Assembly (NCBI GenBank): GCA_963775015.1
Contig: CAVZHI010000024.1
Coordinates: 62,001 to 126,000 of the forward strand
Source of the DNA: JAEMQF01 sp963775015
GTDB taxonomy: Bacteria; Pseudomonadota; Gammaproteobacteria; Burkholderiales; Burkholderiaceae_C
DNA: 64,000 nucleotides
Direction: 5' to 3'
Shown here: positions 8,274-18,810 of the stretch, piece after piece
How the letters are laid out: each line of letters begins with the position of its first letter
Numbering within the stretch: the stretch's first letter is position 1
Position numbers and translations under genes: made by a program
Notes under the pieces: model-generated
The model's database searches: none
The model's input: the letters and a program-made list of their open reading frames with translations, nothing else
Told to the model about the DNA's origin: nothing

Positions 8274-8893
8274 GCTGAGTCCTCCAGGAGACGCAGCAAG
8301 CGCGCCTCGATCTCGGTGCGATCGGCGAGCAGCCCCTCGAGCGTCGCGTCGACGACGTTGCCGTCGACCTCGATGCGCAGGCCGGCACGGATCGCCGGAT
8401 CGGCGAGGAACAGCGGCGAGCTGCCCCATTCGCCGCCCTGCGCATGCTGCTCCGCTGCAGGCCAGTCGGGTGCGTGCACGATGCGCCAAGCGCCGCCGGG
8501 CAAACGCATGCGCGCAAAGCGCGCCGCGTGTGCGACCCACGCCGCACGCGAAGCCGCCTCGCGCCACAGCGCCTCCAGTTCAGGGGCCAGTTGCTGCCAC
8601 GCCTGGCGCAGCAAGGCCGCGCTGCGCTGCTGCGCGTGCAGGCGACGCTGCGTCGCGAGGTGCGCCTGCGCTGCGGCGATTCGCTCGCGCCGCCGCAGGC
8701 GTTGTTCCTCGAACGTCTGGCGCATTCGCGCCCGCGCGTCGGCGTGCGCGTTGGCGCGTAGCACGTCGGCGTTGGCGTGGGCGGCGCCGAGAATCTGCGA
8801 GGCTTGGCGCGTCCGGTCGGCTTCGATCAGATCGAGCAGGGCGCGCGTCTGCTGCGCAATCAGTACCGCCCCTTCAGCCGGCCCGTTGTTCAT
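8270..8893 (-). CDS. ntpE: V/A-type ATPase subunit E (peripheral stalk)
   Basis: A 207-residue protein. The N-terminal 100 residues are an A/R/E-rich helix (ILGAAHANADVLRANAHADARA) typical of the long stalk coiled coil, and the C-terminal half is a small globular domain ending in RLLRLLEDSA. With subunit G/H it forms the stator that holds the A3B3 head to subunit I. It has 4-base overlaps with its neighbours on both sides. Sequence conservation is low, so the assignment leans on architecture and position between F and A. Confidence 0.8.
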   Translation of the reverse strand: MNNGPAEGAVLIAQQTRALLDLIEADRTRQASQILGAAHANADVLRANAHADARARMRQTFEEQRLRRRERIAAAQAHLATQRRLHAQQRSAALLRQAWQQLAPELEALWREAASRAAWVAHAARFARMRLPGGAWRIVHAPDWPAAEQHAQGGEWGSSPLFLADPAIRAGLRIEVDGNVVDATLEGLLADRTEIEARLLRLLEDSA

Positions 8894-9213
8894 GCCTCCA
8901 ACCCCAATTGCGCGCGCAGCCGCGTTGCCAGGTCAGGCAGCGGCACCACGCCTTGCAGGTCGGGAACGATCAGCACCAGCGGCGCGGGCGCAGCCAACGC
9001 TTCACGCAGCTCGGCGTCGGCAATCGCCGCGGCCACCGCAGGCGACACCAGCACCAGCGGCGAGTGCGACCGCGCCCACGCCAGCGCGGTCGTCTCGGCA
9101 CCACTGCGAGGCGTGTGCACGCGCGCCCCGGCGAGCCGGTAACCCGCGGCGCTCACCTCATCGCCGAGGTAGAGCGGTGCACTCATGCCACCGGCGCCGG
9201 TTGCGGCGTCCAT
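8890..9213 (-). CDS. V/A-type ATPase subunit F (rotor)
   Basis: A 107-residue protein with the small alternating alpha/beta pattern of subunit F: YLGDEVSAAGYRLAGARV at the N-terminus, then VLVSPAVAAAI and PLVLIVPDLQG. Subunit F caps the rotor with D and sets coupling. The start at 9213 overlaps the subunit K stop (TGATG); an alternative ATG at 9186 would remove nine residues. Position and fold pattern support the call. Confidence 0.82.
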   Translation of the reverse strand: MDAATGAGGMSAPLYLGDEVSAAGYRLAGARVHTPRSGAETTALAWARSHSPLVLVSPAVAAAIADAELREALAAPAPLVLIVPDLQGVVPLPDLATRLRAQLGLEA

Positions 9214-9578
9214 CACCCGAGCCGATTGAGAATCAGGATCGACACGATCAAGCCGTAGATCGCGATGCCTTCGGCCAGGCCGATGAAGATCAGCAGCCTG
9301 CCGAACAGGTCGGGCTTTTCGGCGAGTGCACCCACCGCAGCCGCGCCGACCTTGGCCACCGCAAATCCGGCGCCGAGCGAAGACAGCCCGGTCGCGAGCG
9401 CTGCGCCGATCAGTGCCCAGCCGGTGTCGGCGGCGGCTCCGCCCTTGGTGGCAACGCCGGCTGCAACGTCGCCGACCGCCGCCGCGCTCGGCGCCCACAA
9501 GAGCAGCAGCGTCGCGACCAGCGCGATGAACAGCGTCAGCGCGAGCAGCGCTGCGGGAAACACGTGCGGTTTTTTCAT
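9213..9578 (-). CDS. ntpK: V/A-type ATPase proteolipid subunit K (c-ring)
   Basis: A 121-residue membrane protein. An N-terminal hydrophobic helix (residues 7-35, possibly a signal or extra transmembrane segment) is followed by a two-helix hairpin: GWALIGAALATGLSSLGAGF and LLIFIGLAEGIAIYGLIVSI. The Glu in LAEG is the expected ion-binding carboxylate. The residue after it is Gly rather than the Ser/Thr of known Na+ rings, which mildly favours protons. One hairpin per subunit is half the size of Enterococcus NtpK and like archaeal or Thermus forms. Confidence 0.88.
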   Translation of the reverse strand: MKKPHVFPAALLALTLFIALVATLLLLWAPSAAAVGDVAAGVATKGGAAADTGWALIGAALATGLSSLGAGFAVAKVGAAAVGALAEKPDLFGRLLIFIGLAEGIAIYGLIVSILILNRLG

Positions 9579-11419
9579 CGAACCTCCGGATGCGTGAACG
9601 GCGGCGCGGACAGCGGGCGAAATGCCCTGCCCTGGGCGCGCATGAAGCGGGTGAAGAATTCGAACAGCACGAGCCGCGTCGTCTGGATAGCCACGACCAT
9701 CACCTCGAGCACGATCACGACGCCGTTGCCGACGATCAGCACGAGCAACTTGGCCACGCTGCTCTCTGCCGCGTCCATCAAGGCGATCACCGCCGACGCC
9801 AGCCCCGCGTGAGCGAGCGCAAACGCGCCGACGCGCGCGAACGACAGCGTATTGATCAGGATTTGCAGCGTTTTTTCGAGCAGTTCGCCGATCGCGCTCA
9901 ACGCGGCGTCGGCGCGCTTCGCGTGCACCGCGTGGCCAATGCAGAAGTGCAGCGCTGCGGCAGCCGCGACGATGAATCCGGCCGGAGCGAACACAGCCGC
10001 GAGCAGGCCCAGGTAGACGACGATCAGCGCCGCGTCGGTCAACAGCCACTCGCGCCACTGCCCACGCCACAGCGCTTCGAGCGCGTTCAGCATCAAGCCG
10101 AGCGTGAGCAGCAGCGCGCCGCCGAGCAGCGGCGCGAGCAGCACCGGCAGCGGCTCGTCGAGCGGGTGAACCCACAGCGCGGGCAACACGTTGTGTACGC
10201 CGAAGACCGCGCCGAACAACACGCCGAACAGGGCTGCCGACAGCCCCCCCGCCATCAACAGCCGGGTGATGGGATAGCGCTTGCGCAAGAACCAGCCCGC
10301 GGCCGCGAGCACCAGGCCCTGGCCGACGTCGCCGAACATGTAGCCGAACAGCAGCGGCACGACGATCGCGAGCAAAACGCTCGGGTCCGCCTCGCTCGAC
10401 GACGGCATTCCGAGCGCCCGGCTGAAGATTTCGAACGGCCGCACCCACGCCGGGTTGCGCAGCAACATGGGCGCCTTGCGGTGCGCAGGCGCTGGTGCGA
10501 AGTGCAGCAACGCGCGCGCGCCGCTGCCCTGCAACGCGTGCGCGAGGGTTTCGCCGCTCAGGTCGCTCGACCAGCCGGTGATCCAGCACAGCAGTGCTCC
10601 GGATTCGAGCGCGTGCACGTTGTGCATCAGCCAATCGAGCCGGTTCGCGTCGCCGAGCGCGCAAGGCAGGTCGTGGCGCTGGTGCAGCGCCGCGAGCGCC
10701 TCACGCTTGTTCCCCGCCTCGCGCTCGATCGCAGCCAGGCGCTCGCGTACATGCTCCCGGTTGCGCGCGGCGTCGGCGTGCAGCCAACTCGGCGGCTCGT
10801 GCACGCTGCCCTCCAGCGCAGTCACCGCCTGGGCAAGCGCCTGCAGCACCTGCGGCGCACCGGCGACGAGCAAGTGCGCCGCGCCGTCGATTTCCCGGTG
10901 GCTGGCGAGCGTCTCGACGTCGCCCGCGTTCGGCGGGAATGCTTTCTCGGGCTCGATGCCAGGGGGCAAGACGAACATGCGCACGCTCAATTGCGGTCCC
11001 GCTTCGGGCCAATGCGCCGGATCGAGCGTGCCTTCGCCAAAAGCCTCCAGCACACTTCGCCAGAGCAGCAACTCCTGTTTGTCAACGTCGCCGCGCTGCA
11101 GTGCCTGAACCAGCGGTTCGCCGTCGCGAACCCAGGCGCGCAGCGCCGCCAGGCAGCGTTCCAGCGTCGTCACGGGCGGCTCGGGGAATGCCGATGGCCG
11201 GCAGGTTTCAGGCGCCGGCCAGTAAGCCGAGTAACGCGCCGCCAGATCGGAGTATTGGGCGAGCAGCGGCAACGCGTCGTGCAGCAGCTCAGGCAGCGCC
11301 TGGCTGCCGCGCGCTTCGAGTTCGACGGCGCCGGTGCGCGCCAGCGCCTCGAGAATCAGCGTCGCGTCGTCGCGCGCCGCGAGAATCTCGAACCAGCGTG
11401 CCGGGCGCGGGCGCAGCAT
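9575..11419 (-). CDS. ntpI: V/A-type ATPase membrane subunit I (a-subunit)
   Basis: A 614-residue protein in two halves. Residues 1-300 form the cytoplasmic stalk-binding domain, and residues about 330-600 hold seven or eight transmembrane helices starting with the typical PLLFGYMFGDVGQGL. The motif TLSFARVGAFALAHAGL (about residue 530) carries the essential Arg of the ion channel. It meets the K ring to form the half-channels. It overlaps the neighbouring K and C-like genes by a few bases. Confidence 0.92.
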   Translation of the reverse strand: MLRPRPARWFEILAARDDATLILEALARTGAVELEARGSQALPELLHDALPLLAQYSDLAARYSAYWPAPETCRPSAFPEPPVTTLERCLAALRAWVRDGEPLVQALQRGDVDKQELLLWRSVLEAFGEGTLDPAHWPEAGPQLSVRMFVLPPGIEPEKAFPPNAGDVETLASHREIDGAAHLLVAGAPQVLQALAQAVTALEGSVHEPPSWLHADAARNREHVRERLAAIEREAGNKREALAALHQRHDLPCALGDANRLDWLMHNVHALESGALLCWITGWSSDLSGETLAHALQGSGARALLHFAPAPAHRKAPMLLRNPAWVRPFEIFSRALGMPSSSEADPSVLLAIVVPLLFGYMFGDVGQGLVLAAAGWFLRKRYPITRLLMAGGLSAALFGVLFGAVFGVHNVLPALWVHPLDEPLPVLLAPLLGGALLLTLGLMLNALEALWRGQWREWLLTDAALIVVYLGLLAAVFAPAGFIVAAAAALHFCIGHAVHAKRADAALSAIGELLEKTLQILINTLSFARVGAFALAHAGLASAVIALMDAAESSVAKLLVLIVGNGVVIVLEVMVVAIQTTRLVLFEFFTRFMRAQGRAFRPLSAPPFTHPEVR

Positions 11420-12192
11420 CAGGCCGCCCTCGGGTGGGCCGGGCGGTGAAACAGGATGCGCCTGAGCAGTTCGGCGCGCAGCCGCTCCAGGTCGAGCGCG
11501 CACAGCGCGAGGTGGATGAAAGCCGCTGCCGGCTCCAACACCGCGCGACGCAACGACATCGACAGTTGAGCATGCAGCGAGCTGCGCTGCGCCCAAGCCT
11601 GGCCGCCGCGCGCGTCGGCAAACGCCTTGAAATGGTCACGCAGCAGGCGCTCCAGCGGCGCGAGCGTGCCGGCGTCGCCCGACGCTCGAGGCAAACGGCG
11701 CTGCCACTCGTCGCGCCACGCCTGCCCGATCGTGTGCGGTGCCGACCACGCCGCCGCCAGCGCGGCACAGGGCCCGGCGCTCAATGCCGCGGCGCGCGCT
11801 TGCGGCGCTGTGGCGACGAGTTCGCGCCAGAGGTTGTCATCTTGCATCCATGCGGCCGTTTCGCCACCGCGCGCCAGGTGCTGCAACAGCGCGAGATCGG
11901 GCAGCACGGCGCACCACAGGATCGGCGCCTGCCACGCTGCGGGCATCCATGCCGCGACCTCGGCAATCAGCGCGCGCCCGTGGCCGCGCAGGATGGCCTC
12001 GACCTGGTGCGCGGTGCTGTCCACGCCGATGCCGACCAACCACGGTCGCAGTCCGGTCACGCGCGCTGCATCGAGCAGCGGCGCGAGCTCGCGCAGCGTT
12101 TCGATGCGGCGCCACGCCGGCTCGTCCGGGCGCTCGCCATGGCGCGCGCAGAGCCTGGCGTGCGCGACCTCGAGGCTGCCGCAGTCGATCAC
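11419..12192 (-). CDS. V/A-type ATPase subunit C-like protein
   Basis: A 257-residue, all-helical, W/A/L-rich protein starting at GTG 12192, which overlaps the upstream stop (GTGA). Subunit C (the V0 d-type cap linking D/F to the c-ring) is otherwise missing from this operon and is known for poor conservation. The repeated helical blocks, and segments such as PWLVGIGVDSTAHQVEAILRG and LARGGETAAW, fit that role. The assignment rests mainly on operon completeness and length, somewhat below the usual 320-350 residues. Confidence 0.65.
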   Translation of the reverse strand: MIDCGSLEVAHARLCARHGERPDEPAWRRIETLRELAPLLDAARVTGLRPWLVGIGVDSTAHQVEAILRGHGRALIAEVAAWMPAAWQAPILWCAVLPDLALLQHLARGGETAAWMQDDNLWRELVATAPQARAAALSAGPCAALAAAWSAPHTIGQAWRDEWQRRLPRASGDAGTLAPLERLLRDHFKAFADARGGQAWAQRSSLHAQLSMSLRRAVLEPAAAFIHLALCALDLERLRAELLRRILFHRPAHPRAA

Positions 12193-12611
12193 GGCGGCGC
12201 TCCGATCAGTTCCCGCGCGAGGGCACGGACCGCGTGTTGCACGCGCGCGCAATCATCCGGCGTCAGCGGCGGCGCTGCGCCCACTCCACCCAGTGCGGCC
12301 GCCTGCGAATCGATCTTCGTGAGATCGGCCGCGAGCTCGCGCTCGAATCCGCCGACCACCTCGCGCATGCGCCGCTCGGTGCGTTCAGCCACCGTGCGGG
12401 CGGCACTGCGCGCGTTCTCGGCGATTCGTTGCACCTCAGCGCGGGCCTGTTCGACCGACTTGCGCGCGCTGCGCTCCGCGCCGAGCACTTGCGCGATCGC
12501 CGCTTCCGCGACGTCATTGAATTCGAAACCGCGCTGCGCGTCGATGGTTTTCACTGCATGACCCGGCTGCTGCACCCCACGGAGATTGCAGCCGGGGCAG
12601 CCCCAACGCAT
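12189..12611 (-). CDS. V/A-type ATPase subunit G/H-like stalk protein
   Basis: A 140-residue protein with a central coiled coil (residues 40-95, AERSARKSVEQARAEVQRIA) followed by a short tail, the layout of peripheral-stalk subunit G/H, the partner of E. The ATG at 12611 has a good GAGGTG ribosome site 5 bases upstream, which makes this start preferable to a GTG at 12554. It is the first gene of the ATPase operon; only 48 bases separate it from the tctC-like gene. Confidence 0.72.
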   Translation of the reverse strand: MRWGCPGCNLRGVQQPGHAVKTIDAQRGFEFNDVAEAAIAQVLGAERSARKSVEQARAEVQRIAENARSAARTVAERTERRMREVVGGFERELAADLTKIDSQAAALGGVGAAPPLTPDDCARVQHAVRALARELIGAPP

Positions 12612-12659
12612 TGACCCACCTCAAAAGCCGGGCAGGCGGTGCGCCGATTCACGATTCCC

Positions 12660-13664
12660 TCACATCAACGATATGCGTCCCTCGCTGACCAGTGGCGCGT
12701 AAAGCCTCGTGTCGGCTGCAATGCGTTCGCGCAAGGCCTGCGGCGTCGACGGCGTGATCTCGAAACCGGCCTGTTCGGCTCGGCTGCGCACTGGCGCCGT
12801 CATGAGCACAGCGGCGATGTCGCGCTGCAATTGCGCGAGCACCTGCGGCGGCGTTCCGGCCACACCCACGAGTGCGGCCCACGGATGCATGTCGACTCCG
12901 GGAGCGCCGGCTTCGTGCAGGGTCGGGATCTGCGGCTGGCTCGCCAGGCGCTGCTTGGCGGCGACGGCCAACGGCCGCAGCCTGCCGCTGCCGAACAGGC
13001 CGGCGACGGTGTTGATACCGAACGCGGTGAAATCGACGTCGCCCGACACCACCGCGGCGAGCAGCGCGCCTGCGTCCTTGAACGGCACGTGCAGCATCTG
13101 CACGCCGGCAGCACGCGCGAGCAGTTCGATCGCGACGTGGCTCGCATGGCCATTGCCGAGCGTCGCGTAGCTGATGCTGCCGGGCGAGCGGCGCGATGCG
13201 TCGAGCAACTCAGCAATGCCTTGATAGCGGCTCGTGCCGCCGACCCAGAGCACGAAGGTCGCACGAAACAGCAAGGTCAGCGGCTCCAGATCGCGTTCCG
13301 GGTCGTAGGGCAGCGATGCGTGCAGCAGCGGGTTCACCGCCAGCGTTGCGGTGTCGGCAAGGAACAGCGTGTGCCCGTCGGCCGCGACGCGCCGCGCTTC
13401 GCCGAACGCGACGATCCCCGACGCGCCGGGTTTGTTGTCGACGAGCACCGGCTGGCCCCAGCCGTGGCTGAGCTGTTGCGCGACGCTGCGCGCGACGACG
13501 TCGGGGCCCACACCCACCGAGTAGGGCACGACGATGCGCACCGCACGCGCCGGAAAGGCCGACTCTCGCGCGGCCCACGCCGGCGCGCCGCGCAGCACGC
13601 CGGGCAGACCGGCGAGCGACGCGAGCAGCGCGCGGCGCGCGATCAAGTGCTGCTCAGAACCCAT
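12660..13664 (-). CDS. Bug/TctC-family tripartite tricarboxylate-type binding protein
   Basis: A 334-residue periplasmic receptor. An N-terminal signal follows the RRALLAS twin-arginine-like start. The mature part has the TctC/Bug signature set: FPARAVRIVVPYSVGVGPDVVAR, WGQPVLVDNKPGASGIVAFGEA, DGHTLFLADTATLAVNPLL, VPFKDAGALLAAVVSGDVDF. These proteins bind carboxylates for the TctAB permease or act in sensing. No permease genes are near, as is common for the expanded Bug family in Burkholderiales. It sits directly upstream of the V-ATPase operon and could share its transcript. Confidence 0.88.
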   Translation of the reverse strand: MGSEQHLIARRALLASLAGLPGVLRGAPAWAARESAFPARAVRIVVPYSVGVGPDVVARSVAQQLSHGWGQPVLVDNKPGASGIVAFGEARRVAADGHTLFLADTATLAVNPLLHASLPYDPERDLEPLTLLFRATFVLWVGGTSRYQGIAELLDASRRSPGSISYATLGNGHASHVAIELLARAAGVQMLHVPFKDAGALLAAVVSGDVDFTAFGINTVAGLFGSGRLRPLAVAAKQRLASQPQIPTLHEAGAPGVDMHPWAALVGVAGTPPQVLAQLQRDIAAVLMTAPVRSRAEQAGFEITPSTPQALRERIAADTRLYAPLVSEGRISLM

Positions 13665-13733
13665 TCATGAACGGCCGATGCCGGCGAGTGCAAAACACGT
13701 CGCCATTGTGGGCAGCGGACCCCGGCATCGGGT

Positions 13734-13775
13734 TTGAGCAGGGACAAGGCGCAGCAGCACAACGTCGTCGAAGAT
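13734..13775. promoter_or_regulatory. Possible CRP/FNR-like box between tctC-like and DUF2892 genes
   Basis: TTGAGCAGGGACAA at 13734-13747 lies between divergent genes. Toward the plus-strand gene, GAAGAT follows after 22 bp; toward the minus-strand gene, CACAAT follows after 23 bp. The palindrome is weaker than elsewhere in the window. Confidence 0.3.
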
Positions 13776-13808
13776 TCAGCGAAATCCCCGCAGGCGAGGA
13801 GCCCGGCC

Positions 13809-14345
13809 ATGTCACTGCGCAATCACATCTACATCGTCCCCACCGATCGCTGGTACATCGAGCGCAGCGTCTGGCTGATCGCCGGCGTCGTTCTTCTCGC
13901 CGCGACCGCAATGGCCGCGCTGGTGCATCCGCTGTGGGTGCTCGGCGTGATCGCCACCGCGGCAGCGTCGATAGTCGTCGCGTTCACGGGCTTTTGTATC
14001 GTCGGCAACGTGCTCGCCCGGCTGGGTTTCCAGCCGAAGCTCGCGCGCCCCGGCTGGAAGCCGGGCGACTGGTACTTCATGCAGACCGACCGCTGGTACC
14101 TCGAGCGGCGCATTTACATCGCCGTCGGAATCAACTTGCTCGTCGGATCGAGCCTGTCGCTGCTGCACAGCCCCTGGTGGCTGGCGTTCACCGGCTTCGT
14201 CGGCGGCGCGATGGTCTGGTTCGCTGCAACCGGCTTTTGCATCATGGCGAATGGGTTGTATTGGCTGGGGGCGGAGCCGAGGTTGGTGCCTGGGGGTGGG
14301 GCAATGCGTGACCAGCCGCGTGTAGCTCAGCCAAACCCGCTGTGA
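13809..14345 (+). CDS. Tandem DUF2892/YgaP-like membrane protein
   Basis: A 178-residue protein made of two copies of the same membrane unit, about residues 10-80 and 93-160. Each begins TDRWYIERSVW or TDRWYLERRIY, spans two helices, and ends in TGFCIVGNVLARLGFQPKL or TGFCIMANGLYWLGAEPRL. DUF2892 is the small membrane anchor found on YgaP rhodanese. Here no rhodanese domain is attached, and the unit is duplicated in one chain, giving four helices. AGGAG precedes the ATG at 13809. Function is unknown; each half keeps one Cys in the same place. Confidence 0.75.
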   Translation: MSLRNHIYIVPTDRWYIERSVWLIAGVVLLAATAMAALVHPLWVLGVIATAAASIVVAFTGFCIVGNVLARLGFQPKLARPGWKPGDWYFMQTDRWYLERRIYIAVGINLLVGSSLSLLHSPWWLAFTGFVGGAMVWFAATGFCIMANGLYWLGAEPRLVPGGGAMRDQPRVAQPNPL

Positions 14346-14445
14346 AGTGAATGCAATGGGCGAGACTGCTTGCCGCCCCCGCTTGGCAGCCCGCCCTCGT
14401 TAAGAATGTCGACGCGGCGCGTATGGCGGTGAGAGAGTCGCTCAA

Positions 14446-16926
<2,481 letters not shown>

Positions 16927-16963
16927 CGGGTACCGGCGCAAGGCAAACCGGTCCCCCTTGCGT

Positions 16964-18118
16964 TCAGGCGGCTTCGGTGGCCAATTCGTCAGCCACCGCC
17001 AGAGATTCGCTCGGGCTCAGCCGCAACCACTCCAGCATCACGAGGTTGCGAATCGCACTCGCAATGGCCTGCCGCTTCTCGCTGGTGCGCCAGGTCTTCT
17101 TCCATTCGAGGACGTAGTCGAACAGCTGTTGTTCAGTCACTTCCTCGTTCGGCCGCTTTCCCTTGAGCTCCCGACTCGCAAAGAGCACCGTCAGTACCTC
17201 CTCGGCCTGTTCGGTGCTTTTGATGCGGCTGAACAGGTCAACCGCCTTGTTCACTCTTCGTGCGTGGCGTTCAATGACCTCGCGCTGAACGCCGCGGTCG
17301 CGCTCGTACTGCTCGCTCACGCGCAGCGCGACCATCTTGCCGAGTTGCTGCTCGTGCACCCAATTTCGATTCGCAAAGACGTGCAACGCACGCGCGACGT
17401 CGGACGAAAAAGGCCCGTAGCTTCCCTTGTCGAAGCGAAAGCCGGTGGGGACGCCCATCTCGGTGACCACATAGGCAATCTTCTGAAAGATCGTGCGGCC
17501 GACGGGGTTGGCGTAGGGCTGCTGGCCGAGCTCACGCACCACTTCCATCAACGCTACCCAATCGGGATTGAGCTTGTCTGCGCGACGGCCCTTGCCTTCG
17601 AGCGACATCTGCGACGCCGCACTCAAGAAGTCGAGGCCCAGCTCGGACTTGGGCGTGCCGTAGGGGGCATACACCTCCACGTCGACTGGCAGCGCATGAA
17701 GCTTGCGCCAGATCAGAGGCCCCACCTCGGCCCACTCCAAACCGCCATTGCCGCAGCCCAGCGGCGGCATCGCCACCGACGTCAACCCCCAGGCAGCCGC
17801 ATGCGCGGCAAAGTAGTCGAGCCCGCGCTCGATATCGGCCAGCCTCGACGGCGAGCGCCAATTCCCCTTGGTGGGAAAGTTGATGATGGCGCGGCCCGAA
17901 GCGTCGCGGTACAGATACGGTTCGCCCAGCTTCACCTGCTTGGCATCGCAGCGCGCGCGGTAGTCGTCGAACATCGCGGGGAAGCGCTTCTTGAACTCCT
18001 GCGCCACGCCCTTGCCCATCACGCCCACGCAGTTGACCGTGTTCACCCAGGCCGCGGCCGGGCTTTCGAAGAGGTCACCGATGAGGGCTTTGAACATGGG
18101 CAAGTCTGTGACATTCAA
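16964..18118 (-). CDS. DarG-like macrodomain antitoxin, no DarT partner
   Basis: A 384-residue protein. Residues 8-165 are a macrodomain of the DNA ADP-ribosylglycohydrolase (DarG) type: WVNTVNCVGVMGKGVAQEFK, then VAMPPLGCGNGGLEWAEV. The C-terminal part (residues 195-380) resembles the DarG toxin-binding region, with FQKIAYVVTEMGVPTGFRF and YGPFSSDVARALHVF, a winged-helix/Panacea-like pattern. DarG removes ADP-ribose placed on thymidine in DNA by DarT. No DarT-like gene is found on either side, so this is an orphan. It sits between the TOPRIM gene and hsdR on the same strand. Confidence 0.82.
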   Translation of the reverse strand: MNVTDLPMFKALIGDLFESPAAAWVNTVNCVGVMGKGVAQEFKKRFPAMFDDYRARCDAKQVKLGEPYLYRDASGRAIINFPTKGNWRSPSRLADIERGLDYFAAHAAAWGLTSVAMPPLGCGNGGLEWAEVGPLIWRKLHALPVDVEVYAPYGTPKSELGLDFLSAASQMSLEGKGRRADKLNPDWVALMEVVRELGQQPYANPVGRTIFQKIAYVVTEMGVPTGFRFDKGSYGPFSSDVARALHVFANRNWVHEQQLGKMVALRVSEQYERDRGVQREVIERHARRVNKAVDLFSRIKSTEQAEEVLTVLFASRELKGKRPNEEVTEQQLFDYVLEWKKTWRTSEKRQAIASAIRNLVMLEWLRLSPSESLAVADELATEAA

Positions 18119-18190
18119 CGAAAGAATAGCACCGGTGCTACCACCAAGGGCTGCCTCAGCGCAACCGCTGACGCCTTGGTTGAATTCGAA

Positions 18191-18808
18191 TCAAGCACAC
18201 GCCTCGACGATCGCGTCGCTGAATGCTCGGAAGCTGCGTGATGAGGTTCGCGCCGGATCGACATGCGCACCGATCGCGCGAGCCGCCTCGATCTTCAACA
18301 GCCCACCTTTGAAGTACCCGTGCCCGTGCATCACGCGCTCAAAGGCTTCCCAGGTGCCTCCGGAAATGGCATCCGGGTCGCGGAAGCCCTGCCGGCGCGG
18401 CACGTTGGTCGATGCCCGCGGATACGCCGCGCGCACCGCCGCCCAATCGCCGAAATACCATGCCTCAAGTTCCTCGATGGCGATGCGGTTGACGAGCTGC
18501 CAAGGCGCGTTCCCCGCGCGGGTGCGTGTGCGCAGGCCAGCTTGCCGGGCCATGGCCTCCAGTTGGCGCTTGAGCACACGGCAGTCGTCGTCATCGCGAT
18601 CCACAACGACCACGATGCGCCAGTCTGGTGGCAACCAAGCTGCGTAGCCACGCAGCCGTGGCTCGAGCTTGCCGAGCAGGTCGTTCTTGCCCTGAAACGG
18701 GTGTACCTCGAAGGTGCGGTCCTGGGGCAGCAGCCGCGGCAACAAGGCGCGAAGGAACGCCTCCATCGAGGGCTCCTCGACCAGCAGTTCAAGATGGGCG
18801 GCGGGCAT
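18191..18808 (-). CDS. DUF4276/TOPRIM-like protein paired with AAA ATPase
   Basis: A 205-residue protein. The first strand carries ELLVEEPSMEAFLRALLP and is followed by IVVVVDRDDDDCRVLKRQL (about residues 70-88); the Glu plus the D-x-D-type cluster is the TOPRIM metal-binding pattern. The family is DUF4276, usually found beside an AAA ATPase in defence loci, comparable in layout to OLD and PARIS (AriA-AriB) pairs. The start ATG at 18808 is 2 bases after the ATPase stop, so the two are coupled. A nuclease role is inferred from the fold. Confidence 0.78.
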   Translation of the reverse strand: MPAAHLELLVEEPSMEAFLRALLPRLLPQDRTFEVHPFQGKNDLLGKLEPRLRGYAAWLPPDWRIVVVVDRDDDDCRVLKRQLEAMARQAGLRTRTRAGNAPWQLVNRIAIEELEAWYFGDWAAVRAAYPRASTNVPRRQGFRDPDAISGGTWEAFERVMHGHGYFKGGLLKIEAARAIGAHVDPARTSSRSFRAFSDAIVEACA

Positions 18809-18810
18809 TC

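Noticed and set aside
7320..9812. Long plus-strand open frame of 830 codons
   Set aside because: Antisense to the ATPase A, E, F and K genes, all of which have clear motifs; no ribosome site or protein pattern.
12611..12624. TTGACCCACCTCAA resembling the CRP/FNR-like box
   Set aside because: It overlaps the start codon and GAGGTG ribosome site of the first ATPase gene on the minus strand, so it cannot be an upstream activator site; the match comes from the ribosome site itself.
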